The notes beneath the pieces were generated by a model. It was not told where the DNA came from, ran no database searches, and saw nothing but the letters and a program-made list of their open reading frames with translations. The position numbers were made by a program, and so were the translations under genes. From Bacteroidota bacterium (lineage in GTDB: Bacteria; Bacteroidota; Bacteroidia; 2-12-FULL-35-15): a stretch of DNA of 64,000 bases. Position 1 is the stretch's first letter. The number at the start of each line of letters is the position of its first letter. The stretch spans positions 682,001-746,000 of the forward strand of contig JADKIU010000001.1 in the NCBI GenBank assembly GCA_016722565.1. The letters are read 5' to 3'. This document shows, piece after piece, positions 34,719-42,437 of the stretch.

Positions 34719-35432
34719 ATGAAGATAGCAGCAATCGTTCCGGCTTATAATGAAGAAATGGCAATTACATCTGTTGTAAATGATATTCTTCAAACTGCTC
34801 AATCCCAAAATATATCCATTGCCGTTATTGTTGTCAACGATTGTTCAAAAGATACGACCTCTGAAATTATTTCAAAATTAAATTGTATTGCTCTAAACTT
34901 GCCTGTTAATTTGGGCATTGGAGGTGCTGTACAGACAGGATTCAAATATGCCTTTGAAAACGGATTTGATTATGCTATTCAGATTGATGGAGATGGCCAG
35001 CATCCGGCTTCTGAGATTCCGAAATTGATTTCTGTTATTCTTGAAAAGAATGTGGATGTTGTGATTGGTTCACGTTTTATTTCTAAAGAAGGCTTTCAAT
35101 CTTCAATGGCCAGAAGGATGGGAATTAATTATTTTAAGTGGTTGAATCATTTTTTGGTAGGTGTTACCATAAATGACAGTACTTCTGGTTTTAGACTCAT
35201 CAATAGTAAAACGCTTGAAATTGTAAGTAACTATTACCCGGATGAATATCCGGAACCGGAAGCGATTATTTTATATTCATTAAATAAATTGAAAATTGGA
35301 GAAGTCGCTGTGCAGATGAAGGAACGGCAAGGCGGTGTTTCTTCCATTGGTTTTGCTGCCTCAGTTTATTATATGTTTAAAGTTACTTTGGCAATTATTT
35401 ATACATTTATAAGGATAAAATTTAAAAAATAG
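34719..35432 (+). CDS. Family 2 glycosyltransferase (polyprenyl-phosphate sugar synthase-like)
   Basis: The protein has 237 residues. The GT-A fold motifs are clear: IAAIVPAYNEEMAI, VIVVNDCSKDTT, and the DxD region AIQIDGDGQHPASEI, then VVIGSRF and GFRLINSKTL. The size and the GIGGAVQTGFKYA motif match the dolichyl/undecaprenyl-phosphate sugar synthase subgroup, which load a sugar from a nucleotide donor on to a lipid phosphate at the inner-membrane face. A DUF2304 membrane protein follows 3 bases later, a common partnership. The lipid-linked sugar could feed the GT-C enzyme at 42434-44686, which is inference. Confidence 0.9.
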   Translation: MKIAAIVPAYNEEMAITSVVNDILQTAQSQNISIAVIVVNDCSKDTTSEIISKLNCIALNLPVNLGIGGAVQTGFKYAFENGFDYAIQIDGDGQHPASEIPKLISVILEKNVDVVIGSRFISKEGFQSSMARRMGINYFKWLNHFLVGVTINDSTSGFRLINSKTLEIVSNYYPDEYPEPEAIILYSLNKLKIGEVAVQMKERQGGVSSIGFAASVYYMFKVTLAIIYTFIRIKFKK

Positions 35433-35435
35433 AAC

Positions 35436-35774
35436 ATGGAAAAAATTCAAATCATCGCGATTGCAATCAGTATCTTGTTTTTATTATACATTGTTCGTCT
35501 TATCATCAAAGGAAAATTACGCGAAGAATATTCTATCGTTTGGATTGTTTGTACGATTGTGCTCGTGTTGTTTTCTTTTTGGAGAAAAGGTTTGGATGTG
35601 GTTTCTGCCTTAATAGGCATTTATTCACCACCGAACCTAGTTTTTACCGCAGCCATTTTCGTTATTTTCATTTATTTACTTCATCTAAGTGTTGTTGTTT
35701 CTAAGCTTCAAGCGCAAAATAAACAACTAGCGCAGGATATTGCGTTGTTGAAGGGAAAAATGGAGCAAAAGTAG
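35436..35774 (+). CDS. DUF2304 membrane protein
   Basis: The protein has 112 residues with three membrane helices (about 5-22, 35-53, 68-90) and a C-terminal coiled-coil-like tail (LQAQNKQLAQDIALLKGK). LREEYSIVWIV and the WRKGLDVVSALIGIYSPPN loop are the DUF2304 hallmarks. These proteins are repeatedly found beside polyprenyl-phosphate glycosyltransferases and may help anchor them. The gene follows the GT2 after 3 bases and so is translationally linked. Its stop is 2 bases from the convergent SDR stop, and there is no visible terminator between. Confidence 0.88.
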   Translation: MEKIQIIAIAISILFLLYIVRLIIKGKLREEYSIVWIVCTIVLVLFSFWRKGLDVVSALIGIYSPPNLVFTAAIFVIFIYLLHLSVVVSKLQAQNKQLAQDIALLKGKMEQK

Positions 35775-35776
35775 TT

Positions 35777-36454
35777 CTAAACCAATCCTCCATTCAAGTC
35801 TAAACAAGCTCCGTTCAAATAAGGAGTGTTTCGAATGTACTGAATTGTAGAAAATATATTCTCCGGATCACCGAATTCATTGGATGCAATTTTTGATTTA
35901 ATTTTTTCCTGAATTTCAAGAGGAACAGTATTAATCATTCCTACTTTAAAATAACCCAAATTAATGTTGTTGATGGTAATTCCTTTTTGTGCATTTTCCA
36001 AAGCAATGCTTTTTATCATGCCGTTAATTCCGGCTTTAGATGCTGCGTAGGCGCTTGTTCCCATGACTCCTGTTTGTGAAACAATGGATGATAAATTAAT
36101 AATGCGACCAAAATTCTGTTCTCGCATCAAAGGCAATGTTGCTCGAATTAGTTGAAAAGTACCAATCAGATTGACATTAATAACGTTGTTCCATTCTGCC
36201 ATACTTGATTTATGAGCAAACGCATTTGCACTCACCCCCGCACAATTGATAAGTGTGATGTTTTTTGCATTGATGGATGAAATAAATTTTTCTACTTGAT
36301 TAAAATCTGTAATGTCCAATTGAATGGAATTTTTAAAAACTTCACCCTCCGGTTTGTTCAAATGATAGGTGCCGATAATTTCTTCCCCCGATTTCGAAAA
36401 TTGATGGAACAAAAAATTTCCGATTCCTCCTGTAATTCCTGTAATGATTATCAT
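35777..36454 (-). CDS. Short-chain dehydrogenase/reductase
   Basis: The protein has 225 residues. The cofactor motif TGITGGIG is at residues 5-12 and a later DITDF resembles the Asp that contacts adenine. NCAG is at about 74-77. The catalytic Ser (LSSIVSQTG) and the YAASK Tyr/Lys pair are present. It is a classical SDR with NAD(P)H-dependent oxidoreductase chemistry, in the FabG-like or sugar/ketone reductase subgroup. It lies on the opposite strand inside a glycan gene block and is divergent from the deacetylase gene, so the promoters share the 81-base gap 36455-36535. The substrate is unknown; processing of a block intermediate is possible. Confidence 0.88.
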   Translation of the reverse strand: MIIITGITGGIGNFLFHQFSKSGEEIIGTYHLNKPEGEVFKNSIQLDITDFNQVEKFISSINAKNITLINCAGVSANAFAHKSSMAEWNNVINVNLIGTFQLIRATLPLMREQNFGRIINLSSIVSQTGVMGTSAYAASKAGINGMIKSIALENAQKGITINNINLGYFKVGMINTVPLEIQEKIKSKIASNEFGDPENIFSTIQYIRNTPYLNGACLDLNGGLV

Positions 36455-36535
36455 TTATAATTGTTTTAGAATGCTAAAATTTCCGTAATTTGTCGTTAAT
36501 TTTAAGCAAAATAACAAAAATTAAGCGATAGTAGA

Positions 36536-37379
36536 ATGGCGAACACCGCTAAAAATATTTTTTTGTTTAGTGTCGATTTGGAAGACGTTCGTTTGCGAAT
36601 GGAAGATGGATTAAACTATAAGCCTAGAGTTGATCTCATGGTTGAACACTATCTGCGCTTTTTAAATAAATACCAATCAAAAGCTACCTTTTTTACGGTT
36701 GGTGATATTCCTGAACATTACCCGGGTTTGATAAAAACAATTCTTTCTGAAGGACATGAGATTGCTTGCCATTCGAATACGCACATTCCTGTTACGCAGC
36801 AAACTAAAGAAGCTTTTAAGATGGATTTGTTGAAAAATCTAGAAAATCTAAACAACGCTGGTGCTGAAAAGATTGTTGGTTATCGTGCTCCTATTTACTC
36901 GCTTACTAAAGACACTGAATGGGCTTTTGAAGTATTGGCCGAGTTGGGTTTTACCTACTCCAGTTCAGTACTCCCGGCAAAGAATCCTTTGTTCGGATGG
37001 GAAGGATTCGGAGAAGTACCACGAATGATGACTGAAAAACTATTGGAGATTCCTGTAAGTGTTAGAGGCGCTCGTTTTTTGAATGTTCCATTTGCCGGTG
37101 GAGTTTATTTTAGAGTATTACCCATGCCAATGATTAAAAAAAGGATTTGAAAATCATTTTTCTAAAGGATTAGCTGTCACCAGTTATTTTCATCCTTATG
37201 ACAGCGATACAGAACAGGAGTCGTTCATGCATCCTGGGATTCAGGATAGTTGGTTTTATAATAAACTCATGTATTATAATCGTAAAAACATGTTTGATCG
37301 TTTAGAAAAAATCATGGAAACATTCGATTGTAAAATTATTACGTATAAAGAATATGCTCAAAACATAAATGGAAGATAA
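36536..37379 (+). CDS. Polysaccharide deacetylase family protein, frameshifted
   Basis: The NodB-like fold is clear: FLFSVDLEDVR (catalytic Asp region), TFFTVGDIPEHYP, the metal-binding SEGHEIACHSNTH histidines, and VGYRAPIYSL. The frame stops at 37150 just after PMPMIKKRI because of an A7 run (37136-37142). With A6 it reads IKKGFENHF and continues through AVTSYFHPYD and GIQDSWFYNK to a stop at 37379. The restored protein has 280 residues, the normal size. These enzymes remove N- or O-acetyl groups from glycans. The restored stop overlaps the next start by 11 bases, which fits the tight packing of this operon and argues that the gene is really intact. Confidence 0.85.
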
Positions 37380-37779
37380 GCAGACTTATATTTTTGAAGC
37401 GGAGCGAATAGGTTATTATTTGTTGGGCATTCATGTTCAGCATTCTGAAAAGAATACCTATGCCGATGCAATGCAAAAATTAAATATCACGTTGTCTAAC
37501 TATGAACAATCGCTTTGGAAATCCATGCTAAAAAGCAAAAGTCGTATGGCATGCATTGATGCAGCTTTGGCTTTGAAAGAACCCAATAATAATGTCCGAA
37601 GAAAATTATTTACGATGCTGGCAATTCTGGAAGCATCACCCAATTATACAACCTATTTTTTATCTCGTAATTTTTCACCTTTCTATATTATTAAGATTGG
37701 ATTGGTAGGAATACGCGCTGTTTTTCGAGCAACAATCGGAATGTTTATCGTCAACTCTATTAAACGAAAATGGAATTAA
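37369..37779 (+). CDS. Unknown protein in the glycan operon
   Basis: The protein has 136 residues and I do not recognise a family. The N-terminal two thirds look helical and soluble, with conserved-looking patterns (EAERIGYYLLGIHV, WKSMLKSKSRMACIDAALAL, RRKLFTMLAILEASPNYT). The last 40 residues are hydrophobic and basic (FYIIKIGLVGIRAVFRATIGMF), which could be a membrane-associated helix. The gene overlaps the deacetylase upstream and the GMC oxidoreductase downstream (ATGGAATTAA), so it is translationally coupled to both. It may be a small partner or membrane anchor for the oxidoreductase, as small subunits of some GMC dehydrogenases are; this is only a suggestion. Confidence 0.7.
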   Translation: MEDKQTYIFEAERIGYYLLGIHVQHSEKNTYADAMQKLNITLSNYEQSLWKSMLKSKSRMACIDAALALKEPNNNVRRKLFTMLAILEASPNYTTYFLSRNFSPFYIIKIGLVGIRAVFRATIGMFIVNSIKRKWN

Positions 37780-39386
37780 GCTACGACTATATCGTTGTTG
37801 GTTCAGGAGCAACAGGTGCCATTGCTGCCAATTCGTTGGTGGAAGCGGGTGTGAATGTTGCAGTGCTCGATGTTGGTATAGAAGATGAAAACTACAAAGA
37901 ATTAATTCCGAATAAAGATTTTATTTCCATTCGTAAAGATGATAAAAATCAACACAATTATTTTTTAGGAAAACAATTTGAGGGTATTCCTTGGGAAGCA
38001 ACGAAAGTAGGGTCGCAATTAACTCCACCGAGAAGTTTTTTAACACAACTCACAGAAAAATTTATTCCATTTGAATCGGATACATTTAAGCCAATGGAAA
38101 GTATGGCCAAAGGTGGATTAGGTGGCGGCTGGGGATTAGGCTGTTATGCTTTTTCAAAACCCGAACTGAATGCCATTGGATTAAATGATTCTCACATGGA
38201 TGTTGCTTACCAAGCAGTGGGCAATCTGATTGGAATTTCAGGAGAGAATGATGATGGTGCACCATATAGTTTAAAAAACCTTCAGAATATTCAACCAGCT
38301 TCAGACTTAGAGGCAAATCTAAAAGGCCTTTTTTCTTCTTATAACAAACAAAAAGACAGTCTGAATAGAGAGGGTGTATTCCTCGGTCGATCAGCATTGG
38401 CTTTGCTTACCAAGGCAAAAGAAAATCGTTCCGCAGTTCAGTATAAGGATATGGATTTTTGGAGCGACAAAGATAAATCGGCTTACCGTTCTTGGATAAC
38501 AATTGATCAGTTGAAAGATAAATCCAATTTTACATACCATAAAAATTGTTTAGTGTTAAAGTTTAAGGAACATGCTGCGGGAGTGGATGTAATTGTTAGA
38601 AGAACGGATACAAATGAAGAACAAGTTTTCACCTGCAAGAAATTAATTTTAGCTCCGGGAGTTTTAGGGACTGCAAGAATCCTTATCCGTTCATTTGATT
38701 ATAAGAAGGAGCAGTTGCCCGTGATCTGTAATCCTTATTGCTATATTCCTTGTTTACAATGGAGAATGTTAGGGAAAGAAATCGAACAAAAGAAAACCAG
38801 CTTAGGGCAGTTAGTAATGTATTTGGATGAGAAAAACGATAATTTTGATGTGGGGATGGCCGCATTGTTTAGTTATCGTTCATTGTTGTTGTTTAAGCTG
38901 ATAAAGGAAACGCCTTTAAATTATGCGGATGCACGCATCATTATGCATTATTTGCAATCTTCTTTTACAATTGCAGGAATTCATCATCCAGAAAAAGGTT
39001 CTGCAACAAAGTTCATTCGGATGCAACAAAATACGAATACCCTAACCGGTGATATCTTAACAGGACAATATGTTTTATCCGAACAAGAAATTCATATAAA
39101 TGAAAAACGGGAACAAAAAATAAAATCTGCACTAAAAACTTTGGGTTGTCAACCGTTGAAAACTGTTTATACACCACATGGAGGGAGTATTCATTATGCT
39201 GGAACTTTGCCGTTCGATGAAAGCGGTGATTTGTTTACCATTCATTCAAATGGAAAATTAGCAGGAACAAAAAATGTTTTTGTTGCTGACGGATCAGGAT
39301 TTAAATATTTGCCCGCAAAAGGATTGACATTAACGCTGATGGCAAATGCATATACTGTTGCTAAAAATGTTTTAAAAAATGATTAA
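37770..39386 (+). CDS. GMC-type FAD-dependent oxidoreductase
   Basis: The protein has 538 residues. The dinucleotide-binding motif GSGATG is at residues 11-16 and a GLGGGWGLGCYAF substrate/FAD loop follows near 115. LILAPGVLGTARILIRS is the GMC signature 2-like element. The C-terminus has HGGSIHYAGTLPF (H470 and H475, possible catalytic histidines) and VFVADGSGFKYLPAKGLTLTLMANAY, the closing FAD motif. Family members oxidise alcohol groups of sugars or lipids to aldehydes or ketones. Context suggests a sugar or lipid-glycan substrate. It overlaps its neighbours at both ends, in a seven-gene run on the plus strand. Confidence 0.9.
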   Translation: MELSYDYIVVGSGATGAIAANSLVEAGVNVAVLDVGIEDENYKELIPNKDFISIRKDDKNQHNYFLGKQFEGIPWEATKVGSQLTPPRSFLTQLTEKFIPFESDTFKPMESMAKGGLGGGWGLGCYAFSKPELNAIGLNDSHMDVAYQAVGNLIGISGENDDGAPYSLKNLQNIQPASDLEANLKGLFSSYNKQKDSLNREGVFLGRSALALLTKAKENRSAVQYKDMDFWSDKDKSAYRSWITIDQLKDKSNFTYHKNCLVLKFKEHAAGVDVIVRRTDTNEEQVFTCKKLILAPGVLGTARILIRSFDYKKEQLPVICNPYCYIPCLQWRMLGKEIEQKKTSLGQLVMYLDEKNDNFDVGMAALFSYRSLLLFKLIKETPLNYADARIIMHYLQSSFTIAGIHHPEKGSATKFIRMQQNTNTLTGDILTGQYVLSEQEIHINEKREQKIKSALKTLGCQPLKTVYTPHGGSIHYAGTLPFDESGDLFTIHSNGKLAGTKNVFVADGSGFKYLPAKGLTLTLMANAYTVAKNVLKND

Positions 39387-40245
39387 GCCTAGTATCATCA
39401 TCACCGGAGCGAGTGGATTTATCGGAGAACATCTGGTGCATTATTTTTTTGAAAATGGCTGGAGAGTGAAAGCATTTGTGCGAACGCTTCCGAAAGAAGT
39501 GGTTAGGGATGTAGAATATGTTGTGTATGATTTGGAATTGATGCCGGATGAATCTGTTTTTGATTCAGTTGATTATTTAGTTCATTGCGCCTATCTCCGC
39601 TTTGATCAAAATAAAAATTCGGATGAAATAAATGTCTCCGGAACAAAAAAGATTGTAGAAGTTTGTCGCAGAAAAAATATTAAACCGTTATTTCTTTCAT
39701 CCTTTTCGGCTCACAAGGATGCGGAATCACATTATGGTAAAACCAAATTGACGTGTGAGAAATTATTTGACTTATCAAAGGATGTGATTTTAAAACCGGG
39801 ATTGGTTATTGGTAAAAAAGGATTGGCTGCCGAATTAATTAATACAATTAATCGATCCTCTATTCTCCCGCTGATTGGGGGAGGAGTGCAACCTGTTCAA
39901 ACAATTCATGTGGATGATTTATGTTTGATTGTAGAGTATGCATTTGAAAGAGAAAAAGTAGGATTGTATCATGTTGCAGAGCCGGATGCTATTACGATGA
40001 AAGTCTTTTACCAGGAAATTGCGAAGCAACTGGATCAAAAAATTCGGTTTATTCCTTTTCCACTTCCGCTGTTCTATTTTATCTGTAAAATGGCTGAAAT
40101 AATTGGGTTGAAACTTCCTGTTTCTTCAGAAAGTGTATTGGGCTTAAAACATTTGATTAAATTTGAGACAAAGCGTGATTTGGAAAAATTGGAAATCACT
40201 TTGAAAAACTATTCTGAAAGCATAAAAGCTGTATTGATAGAATGA
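39379..40245 (+). CDS. NAD-dependent epimerase/dehydratase family protein
   Basis: The protein has 288 residues and belongs to the extended-SDR family. TGASGFIGEHL (residues 9-19) is the NAD-binding loop, VHCAYLR stands in the usual active-site strand, and HYGKTK supplies the Tyr-x3-Lys pair at about 115-119. VQTIHVDDLC and LYHVAEPDAITM are typical of the substrate-binding half. It probably alters a nucleotide sugar or related intermediate. It overlaps the GMC gene by 8 bases and the acetyltransferase gene by 4, consistent with one polycistronic message. Confidence 0.9.
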   Translation: MIKPSIIITGASGFIGEHLVHYFFENGWRVKAFVRTLPKEVVRDVEYVVYDLELMPDESVFDSVDYLVHCAYLRFDQNKNSDEINVSGTKKIVEVCRRKNIKPLFLSSFSAHKDAESHYGKTKLTCEKLFDLSKDVILKPGLVIGKKGLAAELINTINRSSILPLIGGGVQPVQTIHVDDLCLIVEYAFEREKVGLYHVAEPDAITMKVFYQEIAKQLDQKIRFIPFPLPLFYFICKMAEIIGLKLPVSSESVLGLKHLIKFETKRDLEKLEITLKNYSESIKAVLIE

Positions 40246-41081
40246 GCTACGAATTTTCACCTGTAAAGACGGATGATAAAGCAATCAAAGAAATTGCCGG
40301 ATTGTTGCGTTTTGTTTTTCCGGAAGCAAAAAAATATTCAGAGGCATTTTTAAAATGGCAATACAAAGATAATCCGGATGGAACCGTTGTAGGCTATAAT
40401 GCTTATCAAAATGGAGTTTTGGTTGCACATTATGCGACTATTCCTATGAAAGCAATATTGTTTGGCAAGGAAGAGAGAGGCGTACTTTCTCTAAATACTG
40501 CGACACATCCGGACCATCAAGGAAAGAAGTTGTTCACTTCTTTGGCAGGCCTTACTTATACCCTTGCGGCAGAGAAAGGATTTGGTTTTGTTGCTGGTGT
40601 TGCCAACGCTAACAGTACGCCTGGTTTTATAAATAAATTGGGCTTTCAGTTAGTAGGTGCTTTGGAAGCTAAACTTGGTTTTGGAAAAATTTCTGTTTCA
40701 GAAAGTGATAGAGAAGTGCAATTTTTGAAACAATGGAACAAAGAAATGCTCGATTGGAAGTTGAAAAATCCGGCAATCAAGTATAAAATAAAAGATGGTT
40801 TGATTTATGCACCAACGGATAAGACTGGAATAGAAGCAATGTTGCTGGAGACAAAAGCTTTTTCTGTAAAAGACAATGCTATTAATCTTGGTTTTCGTCC
40901 CATCACACTTTGGATTGGAATCAACGCAGCGATCAACTGGAGTAAAGCCATGTATTTTAATGTTCCTAAACGTATGCGGCCGTCTCCATTAAATTTTATC
41001 TTTAAAGATTTAACAAAACTGAATAGGAAATTGGAATACAAAAAAGTTATTTTTAACGCGTTTGACTTTGATGCTTACTAA
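40242..41081 (+). CDS. GNAT-family N-acetyltransferase
   Basis: The protein has 279 residues. The acetyl-CoA-binding core lies in the first half: GVLSLNTATHPDHQGKKLFTSL is the strand-4/helix-3 region with the pyrophosphate-binding Q/RxxGxG/K-type loop, followed by GFVAGVANANSTPGFINKLGF. The EAFLKWQYKDNPDG start is common to GNAT proteins in polysaccharide clusters. The second half is variable. It likely acetylates an amino sugar or lipid moiety. The ATGA overlap with the epimerase and the TAATG overlap with the methyltransferase show translational coupling. Confidence 0.87.
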   Translation: MSYEFSPVKTDDKAIKEIAGLLRFVFPEAKKYSEAFLKWQYKDNPDGTVVGYNAYQNGVLVAHYATIPMKAILFGKEERGVLSLNTATHPDHQGKKLFTSLAGLTYTLAAEKGFGFVAGVANANSTPGFINKLGFQLVGALEAKLGFGKISVSESDREVQFLKQWNKEMLDWKLKNPAIKYKIKDGLIYAPTDKTGIEAMLLETKAFSVKDNAINLGFRPITLWIGINAAINWSKAMYFNVPKRMRPSPLNFIFKDLTKLNRKLEYKKVIFNAFDFDAY

Positions 41082-41884
41082 TGAGTTTATTTAAAAAAAT
41101 ACGAACCTGGTTGCAAGAGCCTCGCTTGATTGGCGTTGATCCTGATAGTGAAGAAATGTTGCAGATTCATAGCAAGGTCTTGTACGAAAAGCCAATGATG
41201 CGTGAAGTTTTTGCTGAGTTTTATGATACATGTATCGACTTGGATAATAAATACTTTATGCAAACTCATTCTAAACGTGTTGAGATTGGTGCTGGTGTGA
41301 GTTTCTTTAAAAAATTGTATCCAGAGATTATTTCAACAGACATCAAGAAAGCTGATAATTTGGATATGGTGGTGGATGCTCAGAACATGCCTTTTGAAAA
41401 TAACAGTGTACGAGCTATCTACGGCATCAATTGTTTTCATCATTTTCCAAATCCGAATTTATTTTTTAAGGAATTGGAAAGGGTGTTAGACAGAGGTTGT
41501 GGTTGTGTTTTGATTGATCCATATTATGGAACCGTTGCCAAACGTTTTTACAAAAAAATATTTGATACCGAGACGTTTGACATGAATCAAAAAGAGTGGG
41601 TAAACGAATCGCTTGGTTTTATGAATGGCGCAAATCAGGCACTTTCATACATCGTTTTTAAACGCGACAAAGCAAAGTTTGAAGCTATGTATCCACGGTT
41701 GGAAATTGTTATCCAGAAGCCGTTGAATAATTATATGCGTTATGTGTTGTCAGGCGGATTAAATTTCAGACAAATTCTTCCTTCTTTCTTCTCGCCAGTA
41801 ATAAAGCTTTTTGAATTTATGTTTATTCCTTTTAATTCAATTTTTGCTTTACATCATATAATCGTCATTCGAAAAAAGCATTAA
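41081..41884 (+). CDS. Class I SAM-dependent methyltransferase
   Basis: The protein has 267 residues. Motif I is VEIGAGVSFFKKLYP, followed by the acidic motif DIKKADNLDMVVDAQNMPFENNSVRAIYG and INCFHHFPNPNLFFKELERVLDRGCG, typical of Methyltransf_11-like enzymes. The last 30 residues are hydrophobic and may dock at the membrane. It ends the overlapping gene run from 36536; the next gene starts 13 bases on. I infer that it methylates the product or an intermediate of the block. Confidence 0.87.
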   Translation: MSLFKKIRTWLQEPRLIGVDPDSEEMLQIHSKVLYEKPMMREVFAEFYDTCIDLDNKYFMQTHSKRVEIGAGVSFFKKLYPEIISTDIKKADNLDMVVDAQNMPFENNSVRAIYGINCFHHFPNPNLFFKELERVLDRGCGCVLIDPYYGTVAKRFYKKIFDTETFDMNQKEWVNESLGFMNGANQALSYIVFKRDKAKFEAMYPRLEIVIQKPLNNYMRYVLSGGLNFRQILPSFFSPVIKLFEFMFIPFNSIFALHHIIVIRKKH

Positions 41885-41897
41885 AAAGTACTTTTTG

Positions 41898-42437
41898 GTG
41901 AACCAACTATTAGAAAAGATTGTAAGACCTAATTTCAAACTACTAATTATTTTTGGGTTGTTACTTTCACCATTCTTAATTGTTTTGGTGCATGGTATTT
42001 CTTTCTCTTGGATGATGGGAGATATATTGACCAAAGGTTTCTATTCGATGCTTACCTTAGGGTTTATTATTGCTTTCTTAATTGATTTGTTTCGAAAAAC
42101 AAGATTAAAATTATATGCGCTAACGTCTATTCTTTTGTTTGCATCATTTCACTTATTGTCTTATTCTAGTGAAGATTATCTTAGAAAGAAAGCTGACGAA
42201 CAAGCAATCGTTTTAGGAGAAGATGTTGAAAGGTATCTATTGGAGAACGGAAATTTTCCTGAAAATTTAGAGGGCGATTTTTTTAATGATTCTCCTAGAT
42301 TCGCTGCTGTAGGCTCTATATTTTATTTAGGGCCACAATTGAGGAGTGATTCAACTTGCTATATTAAGTTTAACACTTTTCGCGGTTTTACTCGATGTTA
42401 TAATGTAAAAACAAAGCAGTTTCATTCGTATGATTAA
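41898..42437 (+). CDS. Unknown membrane protein
   Basis: The protein has 179 residues from the GTG at 41898; a TTG at 41895 is also possible. Three hydrophobic helices occupy about residues 15-35, 45-65 and 75-92. An external domain follows, starting YSSEDYLRKKADEQAIVLGEDVERYL, with GNFPENLEGDFF and two cysteines in TCYIKF and TRCYNVK that could form a disulfide. The ENGNFPENL phrase resembles the variable domain of type IV pilin/GspG-like proteins, but there is no prepilin motif. Its stop codon overlaps that of the convergent TMTC-like gene, leaving no room for a terminator. Confidence 0.6.
   Translation: MNQLLEKIVRPNFKLLIIFGLLLSPFLIVLVHGISFSWMMGDILTKGFYSMLTLGFIIAFLIDLFRKTRLKLYALTSILLFASFHLLSYSSEDYLRKKADEQAIVLGEDVERYLLENGNFPENLEGDFFNDSPRFAAVGSIFYLGPQLRSDSTCYIKFNTFRGFTRCYNVKTKQFHSYD

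Noticed and set aside
37136..37150. Programmed frameshift at the A7 run in the deacetylase
   Set aside because: No stimulatory structure or Shine-Dalgarno-like element was seen, and three other genes show similar single-base breaks, so sequence error is more likely. It remains testable.
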